Assembly (NCBI GenBank): GCA_035295165.1
Contig: DATGJN010000112.1
Location: 25,957 to 89,956, forward strand
Reading direction: 5' to 3'
DNA: 64,000 nucleotides
Origin: a bacterium
GTDB taxonomy: Bacteria > Sysuimicrobiota > Sysuimicrobiia > Sysuimicrobiales > Segetimicrobiaceae
Shown: one piece after another, positions 17,672 to 26,091 of the stretch
How positions within the stretch are numbered: position 1 is the stretch's first letter
How the letters are laid out: every line of letters begins with the position of its first letter
Program-made: the position numbers and the translations under genes
Notes under the pieces: model-generated
Told to the model about the DNA's origin: nothing
Database searches by the model: none
The model's input: the letters and a program-made list of their open reading frames with translations, nothing else

Positions 17672-18049
17672 GTGACACAGGACCGATATGCGGCTGCGCT
17701 GGCGAAGGTCAAGGAATATCGAGGTCAGTCCGCGACGCTGGGCCAGGGACCGATGGCCGAGCTCGCGCCCGACGTCGACCGTATGAAGGATGAGTTCCTA
17801 TGGGGGCTGTTGTGGAGCGACCCGGCGGTTGACATCCGAACTCGCAGCCTGTGTACGATCAGCGCGCTGATTGTTCTGGGGAAAGAGGAGCAGCTCAAGA
17901 ACCATATGGGTTGGGCACTGCACGTTGGAGTGACCAAGGAGCAGATCGTCTCGATCGTTTCGCAGATGCTGATCTATGGTGGTTTGGCTGGCGCCCACAA
18001 CGCGATGAGAATTGCCAAGGAAGTGTTTGCGGAAAAAGGCCTGCTGTAA
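17672..18049 (+). CDS. Carboxymuconolactone decarboxylase (CMD) family protein
   Basis: 125 residues. The CMD core is visible: LLWSDPAVDIRTRSLCTISALIVLG, then NHMGWALHVGVTKEQIVSIVSQMLIYGGL and a C-terminal helix. It lacks the AhpD-type CxxC pair, having only the single Cys of SLCTIS, so it belongs with the gamma-CMD-like group rather than peroxidase AhpD. The start GTG at 17672 follows AAGGGAGG. Family members decarboxylate lactone products of ring cleavage, but many of these small proteins have no known reaction. In this cassette it supports a lactone or beta-keto acid intermediate. Confidence 0.8.
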   Translation: MTQDRYAAALAKVKEYRGQSATLGQGPMAELAPDVDRMKDEFLWGLLWSDPAVDIRTRSLCTISALIVLGKEEQLKNHMGWALHVGVTKEQIVSIVSQMLIYGGLAGAHNAMRIAKEVFAEKGLL

Positions 18050-18213
18050 CCGACCACGAGCGGCGAGCAGCGCCGGTGACGTCGAGGGGCGATTCGCTGA
18101 CGGCGCTCATGGCGCCGGAGGCGTGGGCACCAGAGAGACAGCCACTGGCTGTTGACTCGCTGACCGGTCTTTCGATCGTGTTGTCGATGGCGACACTCAG
18201 GAGGGAGCAGATC

Positions 18214-19719
18214 ATGGCCGGCCCAACAGCACCCAAGTCATCCAGGGTCGAAACGCGGTCGCCGGACTTCCGGCTTTGGCTCAACGGCCGAAGTTGCCCG
18301 GCACATTCGGGCGGAACGTTCTTGCGCCCAAACCCGTTCGACGGCTCCATCGCGGCGGTGTTCGCCAATGGAGATGAGACCGATGCTCGGGCCGCGGTCG
18401 CCATTGCTCGTGCCGCCTTTGATGACGGGCTGTGGCCGCGAAGTGCGGCGCGACGACGCTTCGAGGTCCTCATGCGTGCGGCTCAGATCCTCTCCGACAA
18501 CGCGGTGACCGTGGCCGAGAGGATGATTTTTGAGTCCGGTAAGCCGCGCTCGGTGGCTCTGGGTGAGCTTGGCGTGGCGGTCAGGACCTTGGAATTCTAT
18601 GCGGGTGCGGCCCTGGACCTCGAGGGGGCGGCCATCAACGATCGCGTTCCCGACGCCCTCGGCCTCGTGCTTCTCGAGCCGGTCGGCGTGGTGGGTTTGA
18701 TCACGCCTTGGAACTTTCCGCTGCTGAACCCGGTTGTCAAGATCGCGCCGGCGTTAGCGGTCGGGTGTACTGTCGTGATCAAACCGTCGCACTTGTGTTC
18801 GGGTCCGGTCCTGCTGCTCGCGCAGTATCTTGCCGAAGCGGGCCTGCCCGAAGGAGTGCTCAACGTCGTCACGAGCGATCTCGAACGGGGCGCGGTCGTG
18901 GGTCAACTGATCGCGCAATCACCGAGTGTCGATAAGATCGCCTTTACCGGATCGACGACCACCGGTCGCGCCGTCATGCGGGCCGCCGCCTCTACCACCA
19001 AGCGCGTTTCGCTGGAGCTCGGGGGGAAGTCCGCAAACATCGTGTTCGCCGACGCACCGTTCGAGGAGGCAGTGGCAACATCTGTGAACGCCTTCTGCCA
19101 CAACAGTGGTCAACAGTGCTCAGCTGCGACCCGCCTCCTGGTCCAGCGCGACATCCACGACCGCTTCGTCCGAGCCTTGGTGGAGCAGACGCGGCGTCAG
19201 GTCTTGGATGATCCGGCGAAGGGAACGACCACCATGGGCCCGATCGTGAACGAGGAGCAGTTCAAACGCGTTCAGCAGTATATTGCGATCGGCAAGAGTG
19301 ACGGCAGGCTGATCGTTGGAGGGGATCGACCCCCGGGGGCAATGTTCGAGGACAGCCTCTTCGTTGCACCGACGATCTTCGACGGTATAGACAACTCGTC
19401 GCGGCTTGCTCAGGAGGAGGTGTTTGGACCGGTCCTGGCGGTCATCCCGTTTGACACTGAGGAGGAAGCGATCCGCATCGCGAACGGCAGTCGCTATGGT
19501 CTCGCCGGCGGGGTGTGGACAAACTCCATCGGGACCGCCCTGAGGGTCACAAGGGCGGTGCGCACCGGGAAGATGTTCGTCAACTGCTACAATAACTCAG
19601 GTCTTGAAGATCTCCCCCACGGCGGTTATAAGGACAGTGGCATCGGACGGGAACAGGGGCGGAAGGGCCTGGAGGAGTACCAGGAGGTCAAGACCGTCCA
19701 GCTCAAGTTCGGCAGGTAG
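18214..19719 (+). CDS. NAD(P)-dependent aldehyde dehydrogenase
   Basis: 501 residues, the normal length. The catalytic set is complete: Asn in TPWNFPLLNP, Lys in VVIKPS, Glu in LELGGKS and the nucleophile Cys in NSGQQCSA. EEVFGPVLAV and HGGYKDSGIGRE close the active site and oligomerisation regions. The ATG at 18214 follows CAGGAGGGAGCAG; any longer reading would overlap the CMD gene. It oxidises an aldehyde intermediate to the acid. Candidate roles are 2-ketoglutarate semialdehyde dehydrogenase (pentose, uronate or hydroxyproline routes) or an aromatic aldehyde dehydrogenase. Sequence alone does not decide between them. Confidence 0.88.
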   Translation: MAGPTAPKSSRVETRSPDFRLWLNGRSCPAHSGGTFLRPNPFDGSIAAVFANGDETDARAAVAIARAAFDDGLWPRSAARRRFEVLMRAAQILSDNAVTVAERMIFESGKPRSVALGELGVAVRTLEFYAGAALDLEGAAINDRVPDALGLVLLEPVGVVGLITPWNFPLLNPVVKIAPALAVGCTVVIKPSHLCSGPVLLLAQYLAEAGLPEGVLNVVTSDLERGAVVGQLIAQSPSVDKIAFTGSTTTGRAVMRAAASTTKRVSLELGGKSANIVFADAPFEEAVATSVNAFCHNSGQQCSAATRLLVQRDIHDRFVRALVEQTRRQVLDDPAKGTTTMGPIVNEEQFKRVQQYIAIGKSDGRLIVGGDRPPGAMFEDSLFVAPTIFDGIDNSSRLAQEEVFGPVLAVIPFDTEEEAIRIANGSRYGLAGGVWTNSIGTALRVTRAVRTGKMFVNCYNNSGLEDLPHGGYKDSGIGREQGRKGLEEYQEVKTVQLKFGR

Positions 19720-19782
19720 GAAAGAATCCGGTGGCTAGGTTCGACCACCTCGGCCGCACTGGTCGCGGTCACCAGACTGAGG

Positions 19783-19801
19783 TCGAGCGCGTGACGCTCG
19801 A
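19783..19801. terminator. Hairpin after the aldehyde dehydrogenase gene
   Basis: TCGAGCG (19783-19789), a CGTGA loop and CGCTCGA (19795-19801) form a perfect 7-bp stem about 63 bases after the stop at 19719. No T-run follows, so it is only a possible terminator or an operator before the hydrolase gene. The stretch 19720-19955 has no convincing gene. Confidence 0.3.
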
Positions 19802-19955
19802 TCAACCACCCTCCGCCATGTCCAGGGTCGCGCAGCATAGTTCCGCTGAACGCTGTCGTTCCTCATCGTTCGGCTACCGACCTCGATACAGCTGTTACGG
19901 GCAAACCGGATGTTTCCTGCTGGCACGCCCGTAGCTGCGGAATTGGAGGAACGGG

Positions 19956-20882
19956 ATGGAGAAGACTGAGGTACACTTCTACAGCGCGGGGCATAGGCTG
20001 ACTGGGTACTGGTATGCGCCACGCACGTCTGCCGGTCCGGTGCCTGGTATCGTGTGTTGTCATGGCTTTTCGGGCATGATCGACGTCCAAATGGTGGGCA
20101 TCCCCGAGGCGCTAAGTGAGGCCGGCTATGGCGTACTCACCTTCTATTCCCGCGGGATAGGAGAGAGCGAGGGGCCCAGGGGGCGCGTGATCCCTTGGGA
20201 GGAAGTTGACGATGCGCGCAATGCGATCACTTACCTCCAGACGCGCGATGAAATCGATCCCAAGACGATCGGGGTCTTTGGCAGCGCGTGGGGTTGCAGT
20301 ATCGGGGTGAGCGCGGCCGCAATTGACAGCAGGATCAAATGCTTCGTCGGAACCGTGGGGATCGGGGATTGTGAGCGCTGGCTGAAGGGCGAGAGGCCGA
20401 GATGGGAGTGGACGAAGTTCCTCAAGCGGCTCGAAGAAGATCGGAGTAAGCGGGTCCTCACGGGCAAGTCGGCCGTCGTGCATCCCAACGAGATCCACAT
20501 TCCGGATCGGGCCGCATCCGAGGCGAGGGACCGTCAGTGGAATGCCTTCATCAAGAAATCGGGCTACGAGGGGTATCCGCTGGAAACGGCCGAGGCCGTG
20601 ATCGAGTTTAAGCCTGAGACACTTGTTCACCGGATCAGCCCCCGGGCGGTGCTGTTCATCCACATGGGGGATGACGTGACGGTCCCGGCCGAAGAGTCCC
20701 AGAGCATGTATGAGCGAGCCAAAGAGCCAAAGAAATTGGTCATTATGGAAGGGCGTGCCCACTACGACACGTTCAAGTTCACGAATCCAGAAGTCTTCGC
20801 GCAGATCATGTCGATCGCGATAGATTGGTATGATGAGCATCTCAAGGGCGACAGGCAGCAGCAGAACGTACGCGTACCGTAG
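19956..20882 (+). CDS. Alpha/beta hydrolase (dienelactone-hydrolase/xaa-pro-peptidase-like) with altered nucleophile elbow
   Basis: 308 residues. The first half has the core GIVCCHGFSGMIDVQ (oxyanion loop) and a later strand IGVFGSAWGCSIGVS. The normal Gly-x-Ser-x-Gly elbow position reads G109-S-A111-W-G113, with Ala where the nucleophile Ser belongs; an overlapping G113-C-S115-I-G117 also fits GxSxG, shifted by four residues. The acid (HMGDDVTVPAEES) and base (GRAHYDTF) positions are kept. It may use S115, or it may be a non-hydrolytic member. A good GGAGGAACGG precedes the ATG. It is the last gene of the cassette. Confidence 0.8.
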   Translation: MEKTEVHFYSAGHRLTGYWYAPRTSAGPVPGIVCCHGFSGMIDVQMVGIPEALSEAGYGVLTFYSRGIGESEGPRGRVIPWEEVDDARNAITYLQTRDEIDPKTIGVFGSAWGCSIGVSAAAIDSRIKCFVGTVGIGDCERWLKGERPRWEWTKFLKRLEEDRSKRVLTGKSAVVHPNEIHIPDRAASEARDRQWNAFIKKSGYEGYPLETAEAVIEFKPETLVHRISPRAVLFIHMGDDVTVPAEESQSMYERAKEPKKLVIMEGRAHYDTFKFTNPEVFAQIMSIAIDWYDEHLKGDRQQQNVRVP

Positions 20883-21120
20883 TGAGCATTCGCAGATCAG
20901 TAGGCTAGCATACGCGTGGTGAAGATGAGCTTCCCGCGGCGGGGTTCATTCGCTGACACCGGCCGCCGACGCCGCGGCCGAGGTCGTGGCGTGTGCCGCC
21001 ACCGGCCTGGCCGGCGAGCGCGGGAAGCTCTCGGATTTGGGGCTCGTCCAGATGGAGCGACAGATGCTGCTCCCCACCGTCATCGAACCGGCCTAACGTG
21101 GGCCGGCGGCCCCGGACGTC

Positions 21121-21921
21121 TTACCCGCGAACCAGCGCGATGCCGAGCGCCGAGATTCCGCCGGCGATGAGGACGACCGCACCGAGCCGTGCGATGCGGC
21201 CGCCCCAGGGCGGGATCTTCTCGGCGAGCACCCAGATCGCGATCGCCGCCGCCCACGCCACGTTCATCAGGCCGCCGACAAACAAGAGGCTCATCAAGGC
21301 GGCGCAGCAGCCGAGGCACGAGACCGCGTAGCGGAGGCCCTGGAGCACCGCGTGCGGCGCCCGCCGAGTCTGCCCGCCTGCCAGACAATCGTCCAGCGCG
21401 CGGCAGCGCTCAAGGCACGCGCGCTTGAGCGGTGTCAGTTGGTAGAGTCCGGCGGTTACCACCACGAGCCCGGCGAGCGCCGCGCTTCGGACTGCCATCG
21501 CGTCTGACAGGAGGTGCGCAGTGTCAAGCGCCCACTGAAGACCGGTCGCCGCGGCAGCGAACCCAGCCCAGATCACCAAGTACCCGGCGGCGAACCATGC
21601 CGCCCGGCCGACACCACTGGCAGTGTCGGCGGGTCCGAGACCCGCCCGGCCGGTCATCCTGAGGACGGCGGGCGCCGGGCTCGGCAACATCATGGCGGTC
21701 ATCATGACGGTCCACATACCGAGCATCAGCGCAGTGTAGCCCGGCGTCCACCCGGGTGCCATCTGCGCCATCGGCATGCCGGCGCCGGCCGTTTCCATCC
21801 CTCGCATCGCGGCACCCAGTCCGGCACCGGCGGCGAGGTAGAACCCCGCCGCGCCCGCGAAGGCGCTGAGGCCGGCAAGGGCCAGCCCGGCGCTCCAGCG
21901 CGCGCTACCGGCCGTACTCAT
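21121..21921 (-). CDS. DUF2182 integral membrane protein (predicted metal-binding)
   Basis: 266 residues with six or seven hydrophobic segments. The Met-rich segment LGMWTVMMTAMMLPS is the hallmark of DUF2182 proteins. SCLGCCAALMSLLFVGGLMNVAW near the C-terminus is a second conserved segment with Cys and Met that could hold a metal. Function is not established for the family; the neighbour at 21973-22728 is a DUF899 thioredoxin-like protein transcribed in the same direction 51 bases upstream, as often seen for DUF2182. The region 20883-21120 to its 3' side holds no supported gene. Confidence 0.85.
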   Translation of the reverse strand: MSTAGSARWSAGLALAGLSAFAGAAGFYLAAGAGLGAAMRGMETAGAGMPMAQMAPGWTPGYTALMLGMWTVMMTAMMLPSPAPAVLRMTGRAGLGPADTASGVGRAAWFAAGYLVIWAGFAAAATGLQWALDTAHLLSDAMAVRSAALAGLVVVTAGLYQLTPLKRACLERCRALDDCLAGGQTRRAPHAVLQGLRYAVSCLGCCAALMSLLFVGGLMNVAWAAAIAIWVLAEKIPPWGGRIARLGAVVLIAGGISALGIALVRG

Positions 21922-21972
21922 CGTGGCACCGCACCCAGAACATCGGGAAATCGTGGCCGGCGCGACATCGGT

Positions 21973-22728
21973 CTACCCCTTGTACTCGTCGTGGCGGCGC
22001 CACCAGCCGCCCGTCTCGTTACGTCCTCTGGGGGCGCGATCGAGCCACTGATACATGCCCCAGAGACCGTCGAGCCCCCGCGCATAGGTGGAGTATGTGT
22101 GGTAGACGATCCCGGTCTCGAGGACGAAGGCGCTCATGCCGGGCCGTTCGCGTATGTACGTGGCCACATCGGTTCCGCACATAGCCGCGTGGGTGACGGT
22201 GCCGCCGCCACCCTTCGGCTCGCGCCATGCGGCCTCGCGCCGGTAGTTGTATTCGATGCCGCCCTCGCGTTGCTGCTGCTCGCTGAACCCGACGCTGAAG
22301 TCGGTGTTGAAGTCGCCGCCGAAAGAGGACGCCCACGGAAACGTCCACCCCATCCGCCGCTTGTACGGCCGGAGCTTGGCGAGAGGCGCTCGCGACACCG
22401 CCCAGAGCATGACGTCATGATTGGCCAGATGAATGGCGAAGCCGTTGAAACCGTCCGCGATCGCCGAACAGGACGGACAGCCGGCGGCGTAGTCGGGCCC
22501 GAACATGAAATGATAGATGAGAAGCTGCGAACGCCCGCGGAAGAGGTCGGCCAATGAAGCAATCCCTTCGTCGGTCTCGAAACGATAAGCCTTGTCGATC
22601 TGAACCCACGGTAATTCCTGACGACGCCGCGCCACCTCGTCGCTGTGCCGCGTGAGCTCCTTCTCCGCCCTGAGCAACGCTAGGCGCGCTGCCAGCCACT
22701 CTTCACGTGTCCCGGTTGCGTGTTCCAT
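21973..22728 (-). CDS. DUF899 family thioredoxin-like protein
   Basis: 251 residues. FMFGPDYAAGCPSCS places a CxxC (C84, C87) at the position of a thioredoxin-like active site, and the C-terminal LWGMYQWLDRAPRGRNE is typical of DUF899. No signal peptide is visible, so it should be cytoplasmic. Its start at 22728 faces the regulator gene that starts at 22839, leaving a 110-base divergent control region. It is probably a redox or dehalogenation-related protein by family comment only; no reaction is established. Confidence 0.85.
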   Translation of the reverse strand: MEHATGTREEWLAARLALLRAEKELTRHSDEVARRRQELPWVQIDKAYRFETDEGIASLADLFRGRSQLLIYHFMFGPDYAAGCPSCSAIADGFNGFAIHLANHDVMLWAVSRAPLAKLRPYKRRMGWTFPWASSFGGDFNTDFSVGFSEQQQREGGIEYNYRREAAWREPKGGGGTVTHAAMCGTDVATYIRERPGMSAFVLETGIVYHTYSTYARGLDGLWGMYQWLDRAPRGRNETGGWWRRHDEYKG

Positions 22729-22784
22729 CGTCCTCGTTCACTCCCTTCTCGGATGTTACGGTCTGCCGCTGGGCCGTCGCGAGA

Positions 22785-22790
22785 TATAAT
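22785..22790 (+). promoter_or_regulatory. Consensus -10 box TATAAT before the two-winged-helix regulator
   Basis: A perfect TATAAT lies in the 110-base divergent region, about 50 bases ahead of the ATG at 22839. No good -35 is seen at 16-18 bases upstream (TCTGCC), so an activator may be needed. Confidence 0.45.
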
Positions 22791-22838
22791 AGGGCCGGAT
22801 ACCGGACGGGTGGGAGTGACAAGTGTGGCGGGATTCCG

Positions 22839-24059
22839 ATGGATCAACTGACTGCGGCCGCGGCGCGCGCCCTCGCCGAGGGTGATCCCCTTGGCGCCTT
22901 GAACTGGGTCGCCCTGCGCGACGACGCGCCGGCGCTCGCGCTTCGGGGCATCGCGATGGCCCAGCTCGGCGATCTCGTACGGGCGAAGGCGCTCCTCCGG
23001 CGCGCGGTGCGCGCCTTCGGCCCCAAAGAGGCGGTCGCCCGCGCGCGGTGCGTCGTCGCCGAAGCCGAGATCGCGCTCGCCTCGCGCAACCTGGGCTGGT
23101 CCGCGAAGGTGCTCGATGCGGCGCGGGCGGCGCTCGAACGGCACGGCGACCGGGTAAACGCCGCGCATGCGCGGCTCCTCGAGGTCCGGCGCCTCCTCCT
23201 GATCGGACGCCTCGAGGAGGCCGAGCGTACGCTCGCCGGGCTCCACCCCGCGTCCCTCCCGCCAGGGTCGAGGGTCGCCTACGAACTCGTCGTTGCCGGG
23301 ATCGCGATGCGGCGCCTCCGGACGAAGGCGGCGCGTGCTACGCTGGCCCGGGCCGAGCGCGCCGCGCGCCACGCGCGCATTCCAGCGCTGACGGCGGAGG
23401 TCGAACGCGCCCTCCTCGTCCTGAACACCCCCGCGGCGCGTCTGATCGCGGACGGCGAGGACCGGCTCCTTCGACTCGAGGAGGTCGAAGCGCTGCTCGG
23501 TTCCAACGCGCTCGTCGTGGACGCGAGCCGCTATGCTGTGCGTGACGGACGCACGGCGATCTCGCTCGCGAGGCGTCCGGTGTTGTTTGCCCTCGCGCGC
23601 GCACTGGGGGAGGCGTGGCCGCGTGACGTGCCGAGAGATGCACTCGTCGCGCGCGCCTTTGGCTGGAAGGTCGCCGATGAATCGTATCGCGCGCGGCTGC
23701 GCGTCGAGGTCGGCCGGCTCCGCAGGGCGCTTCGGCCGCAGGCTGACATCCGCGCGACGCAGCGCGGGTTTGTGCTGGTGCCGCGGCGCGCACGCGGGGT
23801 CATCGTGCTGGCGCGCCCGTTCGAGGATGAGCATGCGCCGATGCTCGCCTTTCTCGCCGATGGGGAATCCTGGTCGAGCTCGGCCCTGGCGCTGGCGCTC
23901 GGAACGAGCCAGCGCACGGTCCAGCGGGCGCTCGACGCGCTTGCGGCGGCGGGCAAGGTGCAGTCGTTCGGCCGCGGTCGGGCCCGGCGCTGGATGATCC
24001 CGCCCGTGCCGGGACTCACCACGCCCTTGCTGCTTCCCGCCCCGCTGCCGGTCGGCTAG
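22839..24059 (+). CDS. Regulator with TPR-like helical N-terminus and two winged-helix domains
   Basis: 406 residues. Residues about 1-210 are repetitive Ala/Leu/Arg-rich helices resembling TPR units (LGDLVRAKALLRRAV, GRLEEAERTLAGL). Then come an OmpR/SARP-like winged helix (PRDALVARAFGWKV, YRARLRVEVGRLRRAL, TQRGFVLVP) and, at the end, a second winged helix (SSSALALALGTSQRTVQRALDAL, GRGRARRW). The likely role is a DNA-binding regulator of the divergent DUF2182/DUF899 pair. The ATG at 22839 gives a start ahead of the first helix; an in-frame start at 22707 would overlap the DUF899 start. I do not recognise a characterised homologue. Confidence 0.72.
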   Translation: MDQLTAAAARALAEGDPLGALNWVALRDDAPALALRGIAMAQLGDLVRAKALLRRAVRAFGPKEAVARARCVVAEAEIALASRNLGWSAKVLDAARAALERHGDRVNAAHARLLEVRRLLLIGRLEEAERTLAGLHPASLPPGSRVAYELVVAGIAMRRLRTKAARATLARAERAARHARIPALTAEVERALLVLNTPAARLIADGEDRLLRLEEVEALLGSNALVVDASRYAVRDGRTAISLARRPVLFALARALGEAWPRDVPRDALVARAFGWKVADESYRARLRVEVGRLRRALRPQADIRATQRGFVLVPRRARGVIVLARPFEDEHAPMLAFLADGESWSSSALALALGTSQRTVQRALDALAAAGKVQSFGRGRARRWMIPPVPGLTTPLLLPAPLPVG

Positions 24060-24068
24060 GATGGACGC

Positions 24069-24755
24069 ATGAGTCGATCAGCAGCCGAAATCGTCCGTGA
24101 GTACGGCCCCTTTCCTGACGTCGAGCGCGTGCATGGGGTGTCGTATGACGGCTGGTACGTTTGGTTTGCTGCTGGGGACAGGATGCACGCGCTCGATCCC
24201 GCGAGCGGGAAAATCGTGCGCTCGATCGATGTCGCGGCGCAGGCCGGCACGGCCTTCGACGGGCGGCATCTGTTTCAACTCGCCCGGGGCCGCATCCAGA
24301 AGGTCGATCCAGAGACCGGCCGCGTGGTGGCGACGATCCCGGCGCCCGGCGGTGGCGGCGATTCGGGCCTCGCGTGGGCCGAGGGGACGCTCTGGGTAGG
24401 GCAGTATCGGGACCGGAAGATCCATCAAGTCGATCCCCAGACGGGGGCGATTCTCCGCACGATCGAGTCCAAGCGCTTCGTCACCGGGGTCACCTGGGTC
24501 GACGGAGAGCTCTGGCACGGCACCAATGAGAACGGCACGAGCGATCTGAGGCGGCTCGATCCCCGAACGGGAGAGGTCCTGGAGACGATCGAGCTGCCCC
24601 CGGGCGTGGCTGTGTCGGGGCTCGAGTCCAACGGCGGCGATCAGTTCTTCTGCGGAGGAGAAAAGAGCGGGAAGGTGAGAGCCGTCCGCCGGCCCAGGCG
24701 AGGCTCTGCGGCCGGCAGCGGTTCCGGAATCCCGGCTGGTTCTACGGCCAGGTAA
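24069..24755 (+). CDS. Beta-propeller protein (glutamine-cyclotransferase/YncE-like)
   Basis: 228 residues. Repeated blade units with the form D(P)xTGxVxxTI are seen: ALDPASGKIVRSI, KVDPETGRVVATI, QVDPQTGAILRTI, RLDPRTGEVLETI. Each is followed by a WxxGxLWxG-like strand, giving five or so blades. This resembles glutaminyl-peptide cyclotransferase-like and YncE-type propellers. No signal peptide is seen. The gene lies nine bases after the regulator, so the two are probably one transcript. The C-terminal 30 residues are Arg/Gly/Ser-rich. The catalytic residues of true QC enzymes cannot be judged here. Confidence 0.75.
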   Translation: MSRSAAEIVREYGPFPDVERVHGVSYDGWYVWFAAGDRMHALDPASGKIVRSIDVAAQAGTAFDGRHLFQLARGRIQKVDPETGRVVATIPAPGGGGDSGLAWAEGTLWVGQYRDRKIHQVDPQTGAILRTIESKRFVTGVTWVDGELWHGTNENGTSDLRRLDPRTGEVLETIELPPGVAVSGLESNGGDQFFCGGEKSGKVRAVRRPRRGSAAGSGSGIPAGSTAR

Positions 24756-25236
24756 CGGTTCGGGTGGAGACCCGCGGCGCCTCTCTGAAGGCTGCGCTGC
24801 GAGCGCGCATCGCCGACGTCGTCAGGCTGATTTCGAGCGCGAAAAGCGGCCGCGCCTGGCTCGGCCGGGCGTCTCAAGGGAATGCCGCCAGGTGAATCCA
24901 TCAAAATCTTGTGGGGCGCCGTTGAGTCCAGGCGGAAGTCCCGGCTGGTGAGCGCTGAAGTTGACGCTTTGCAGCACTGTACCAGTCGTTGAGGTAAGAT
25001 CCGCTCGGTATCGGGGACATCGCGGACAGGGATTGTGCGTAGACCAATCGGAAGAGCCCGCTTCGACTGGAAATCGCCAACATGTCGAGGCCCGCGCCCT
25101 TAGGGGCGTTCAGCGTCTGCCTTCCTCGATGCCATCTAGCATGATTGAGACGCTTGAACGGTCTGTCCGGACCTTATCTTCTATCCCTGAGAGCAACGAC
25201 AGACGCCATACGGACGTGACCCGGGAAGCCGGGGAG
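24756..25236. other. Intergenic region, 481 bases, no supported gene
   Basis: Composition is less GC-biased than the genes around it. Short open frames occur on both strands but none has a ribosome-binding site or recognisable protein. A small stem CGCCC-TTAG-GGGCG lies near 25100. The region separates the propeller gene from the 3' end of the CUT1 operon and may include decayed coding sequence. Confidence 0.5.
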
Positions 25237-26091
25237 TCAATCTTTGAGCCCGGTCGTCATGATGCCCCGGACGTAGTATCGTTGCAACCAGACGAACAGC
25301 GCGATCACGGGGATCGTCGCGACGGCGGACGCTGCAAACAAGTTGCCCCAGAACTGGGTCTGGCTCGTGGTCTGCTTGGCGATAAACACGGTGATGAGTT
25401 GCTTCGTGTCATCCGACATGACCACGAGCGGCCAGTAAAACGCATCCCATGCGAACAGGAACGTAAACAGCGCCAACGTGGCCAAGCCCGGCAGGACGTT
25501 CGGAACCACCACATGCGTGAGGACCCGCAGAGGCGACGCACCATCCATGATGGCCGCCTCGTCCAATTCAGTCGGGAGCTCCTCGAACACCTGCTTGAGG
25601 AAGAAGATCCCAAACGGGCTGAAAATCCACGGCAGGAAGAAGCCCCAGTACGTATCCTGCAGATGCAGCGTCCGGACCGTTGTGAACAGCGGAATGACGA
25701 TGGCATCGAACGGGATCAGCAGCATCACGAGGACAAGCCCGAACACGAGATTGCGGCCCGGGAATCGCACGCGCGCGAGAACGAACGCGGCCACGGTGGA
25801 GACAAGCACGGTGCCGACGACCTGCGCACCAGCTACCAGCAGTGAATTGAACACATAGCGTCCGAAGGCCTGGTCTCGAAACACGGCGATGAAGTTGACG
25901 AGCGTCGGCCGGCGCGGCACGAACGTCCACACGGACAGTGAGAACACGCCTGAGAAGATATCGGCGTACGGTTTGAACGCCGACGCCACGAGCCATTCGT
26001 AGGGCGCGAGGAACACGAGCACGATGACGAGCACCGCAAGCGCGAGACCCACGCGGCGGAGGATCGATTCCGGCGTATGCGCGCTGTTCAT
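25237..26091 (-). CDS. Carbohydrate ABC transporter permease (MalG/UgpE-like, CUT1)
   Basis: 284 residues with six membrane segments. The cytoplasmic EAA loop reads ELDEAAIMDGASPLRVLTHVVVPNVLPGL, the standard contact with the ATPase. The C-terminal RYYVRGIMTTGLKD tail is the classical MalG-type ending. It is last in the minus-strand operon and overlaps the upstream permease gene by four bases (ATGA). Together with the other permease it forms the channel for a sugar or nucleoside-type ligand. Confidence 0.92.
   Translation of the reverse strand: MNSAHTPESILRRVGLALAVLVIVLVFLAPYEWLVASAFKPYADIFSGVFSLSVWTFVPRRPTLVNFIAVFRDQAFGRYVFNSLLVAGAQVVGTVLVSTVAAFVLARVRFPGRNLVFGLVLVMLLIPFDAIVIPLFTTVRTLHLQDTYWGFFLPWIFSPFGIFFLKQVFEELPTELDEAAIMDGASPLRVLTHVVVPNVLPGLATLALFTFLFAWDAFYWPLVVMSDDTKQLITVFIAKQTTSQTQFWGNLFAASAVATIPVIALFVWLQRYYVRGIMTTGLKD

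Noticed and set aside
19731..19934. 67-codon plus-strand frame between the aldehyde dehydrogenase and hydrolase genes
   Set aside because: Low-complexity content, weak start and no family; the region looks like an intergenic leader.
20929..21096. Open frame reading LTPAADAAAEVVACAATGLAGE... before the DUF2182 gene, possible gene remnant
   Set aside because: It has no start codon after the preceding stop, no upstream partner, and Ala-rich sequence is expected by chance at this GC content; kept only as a possible remnant.
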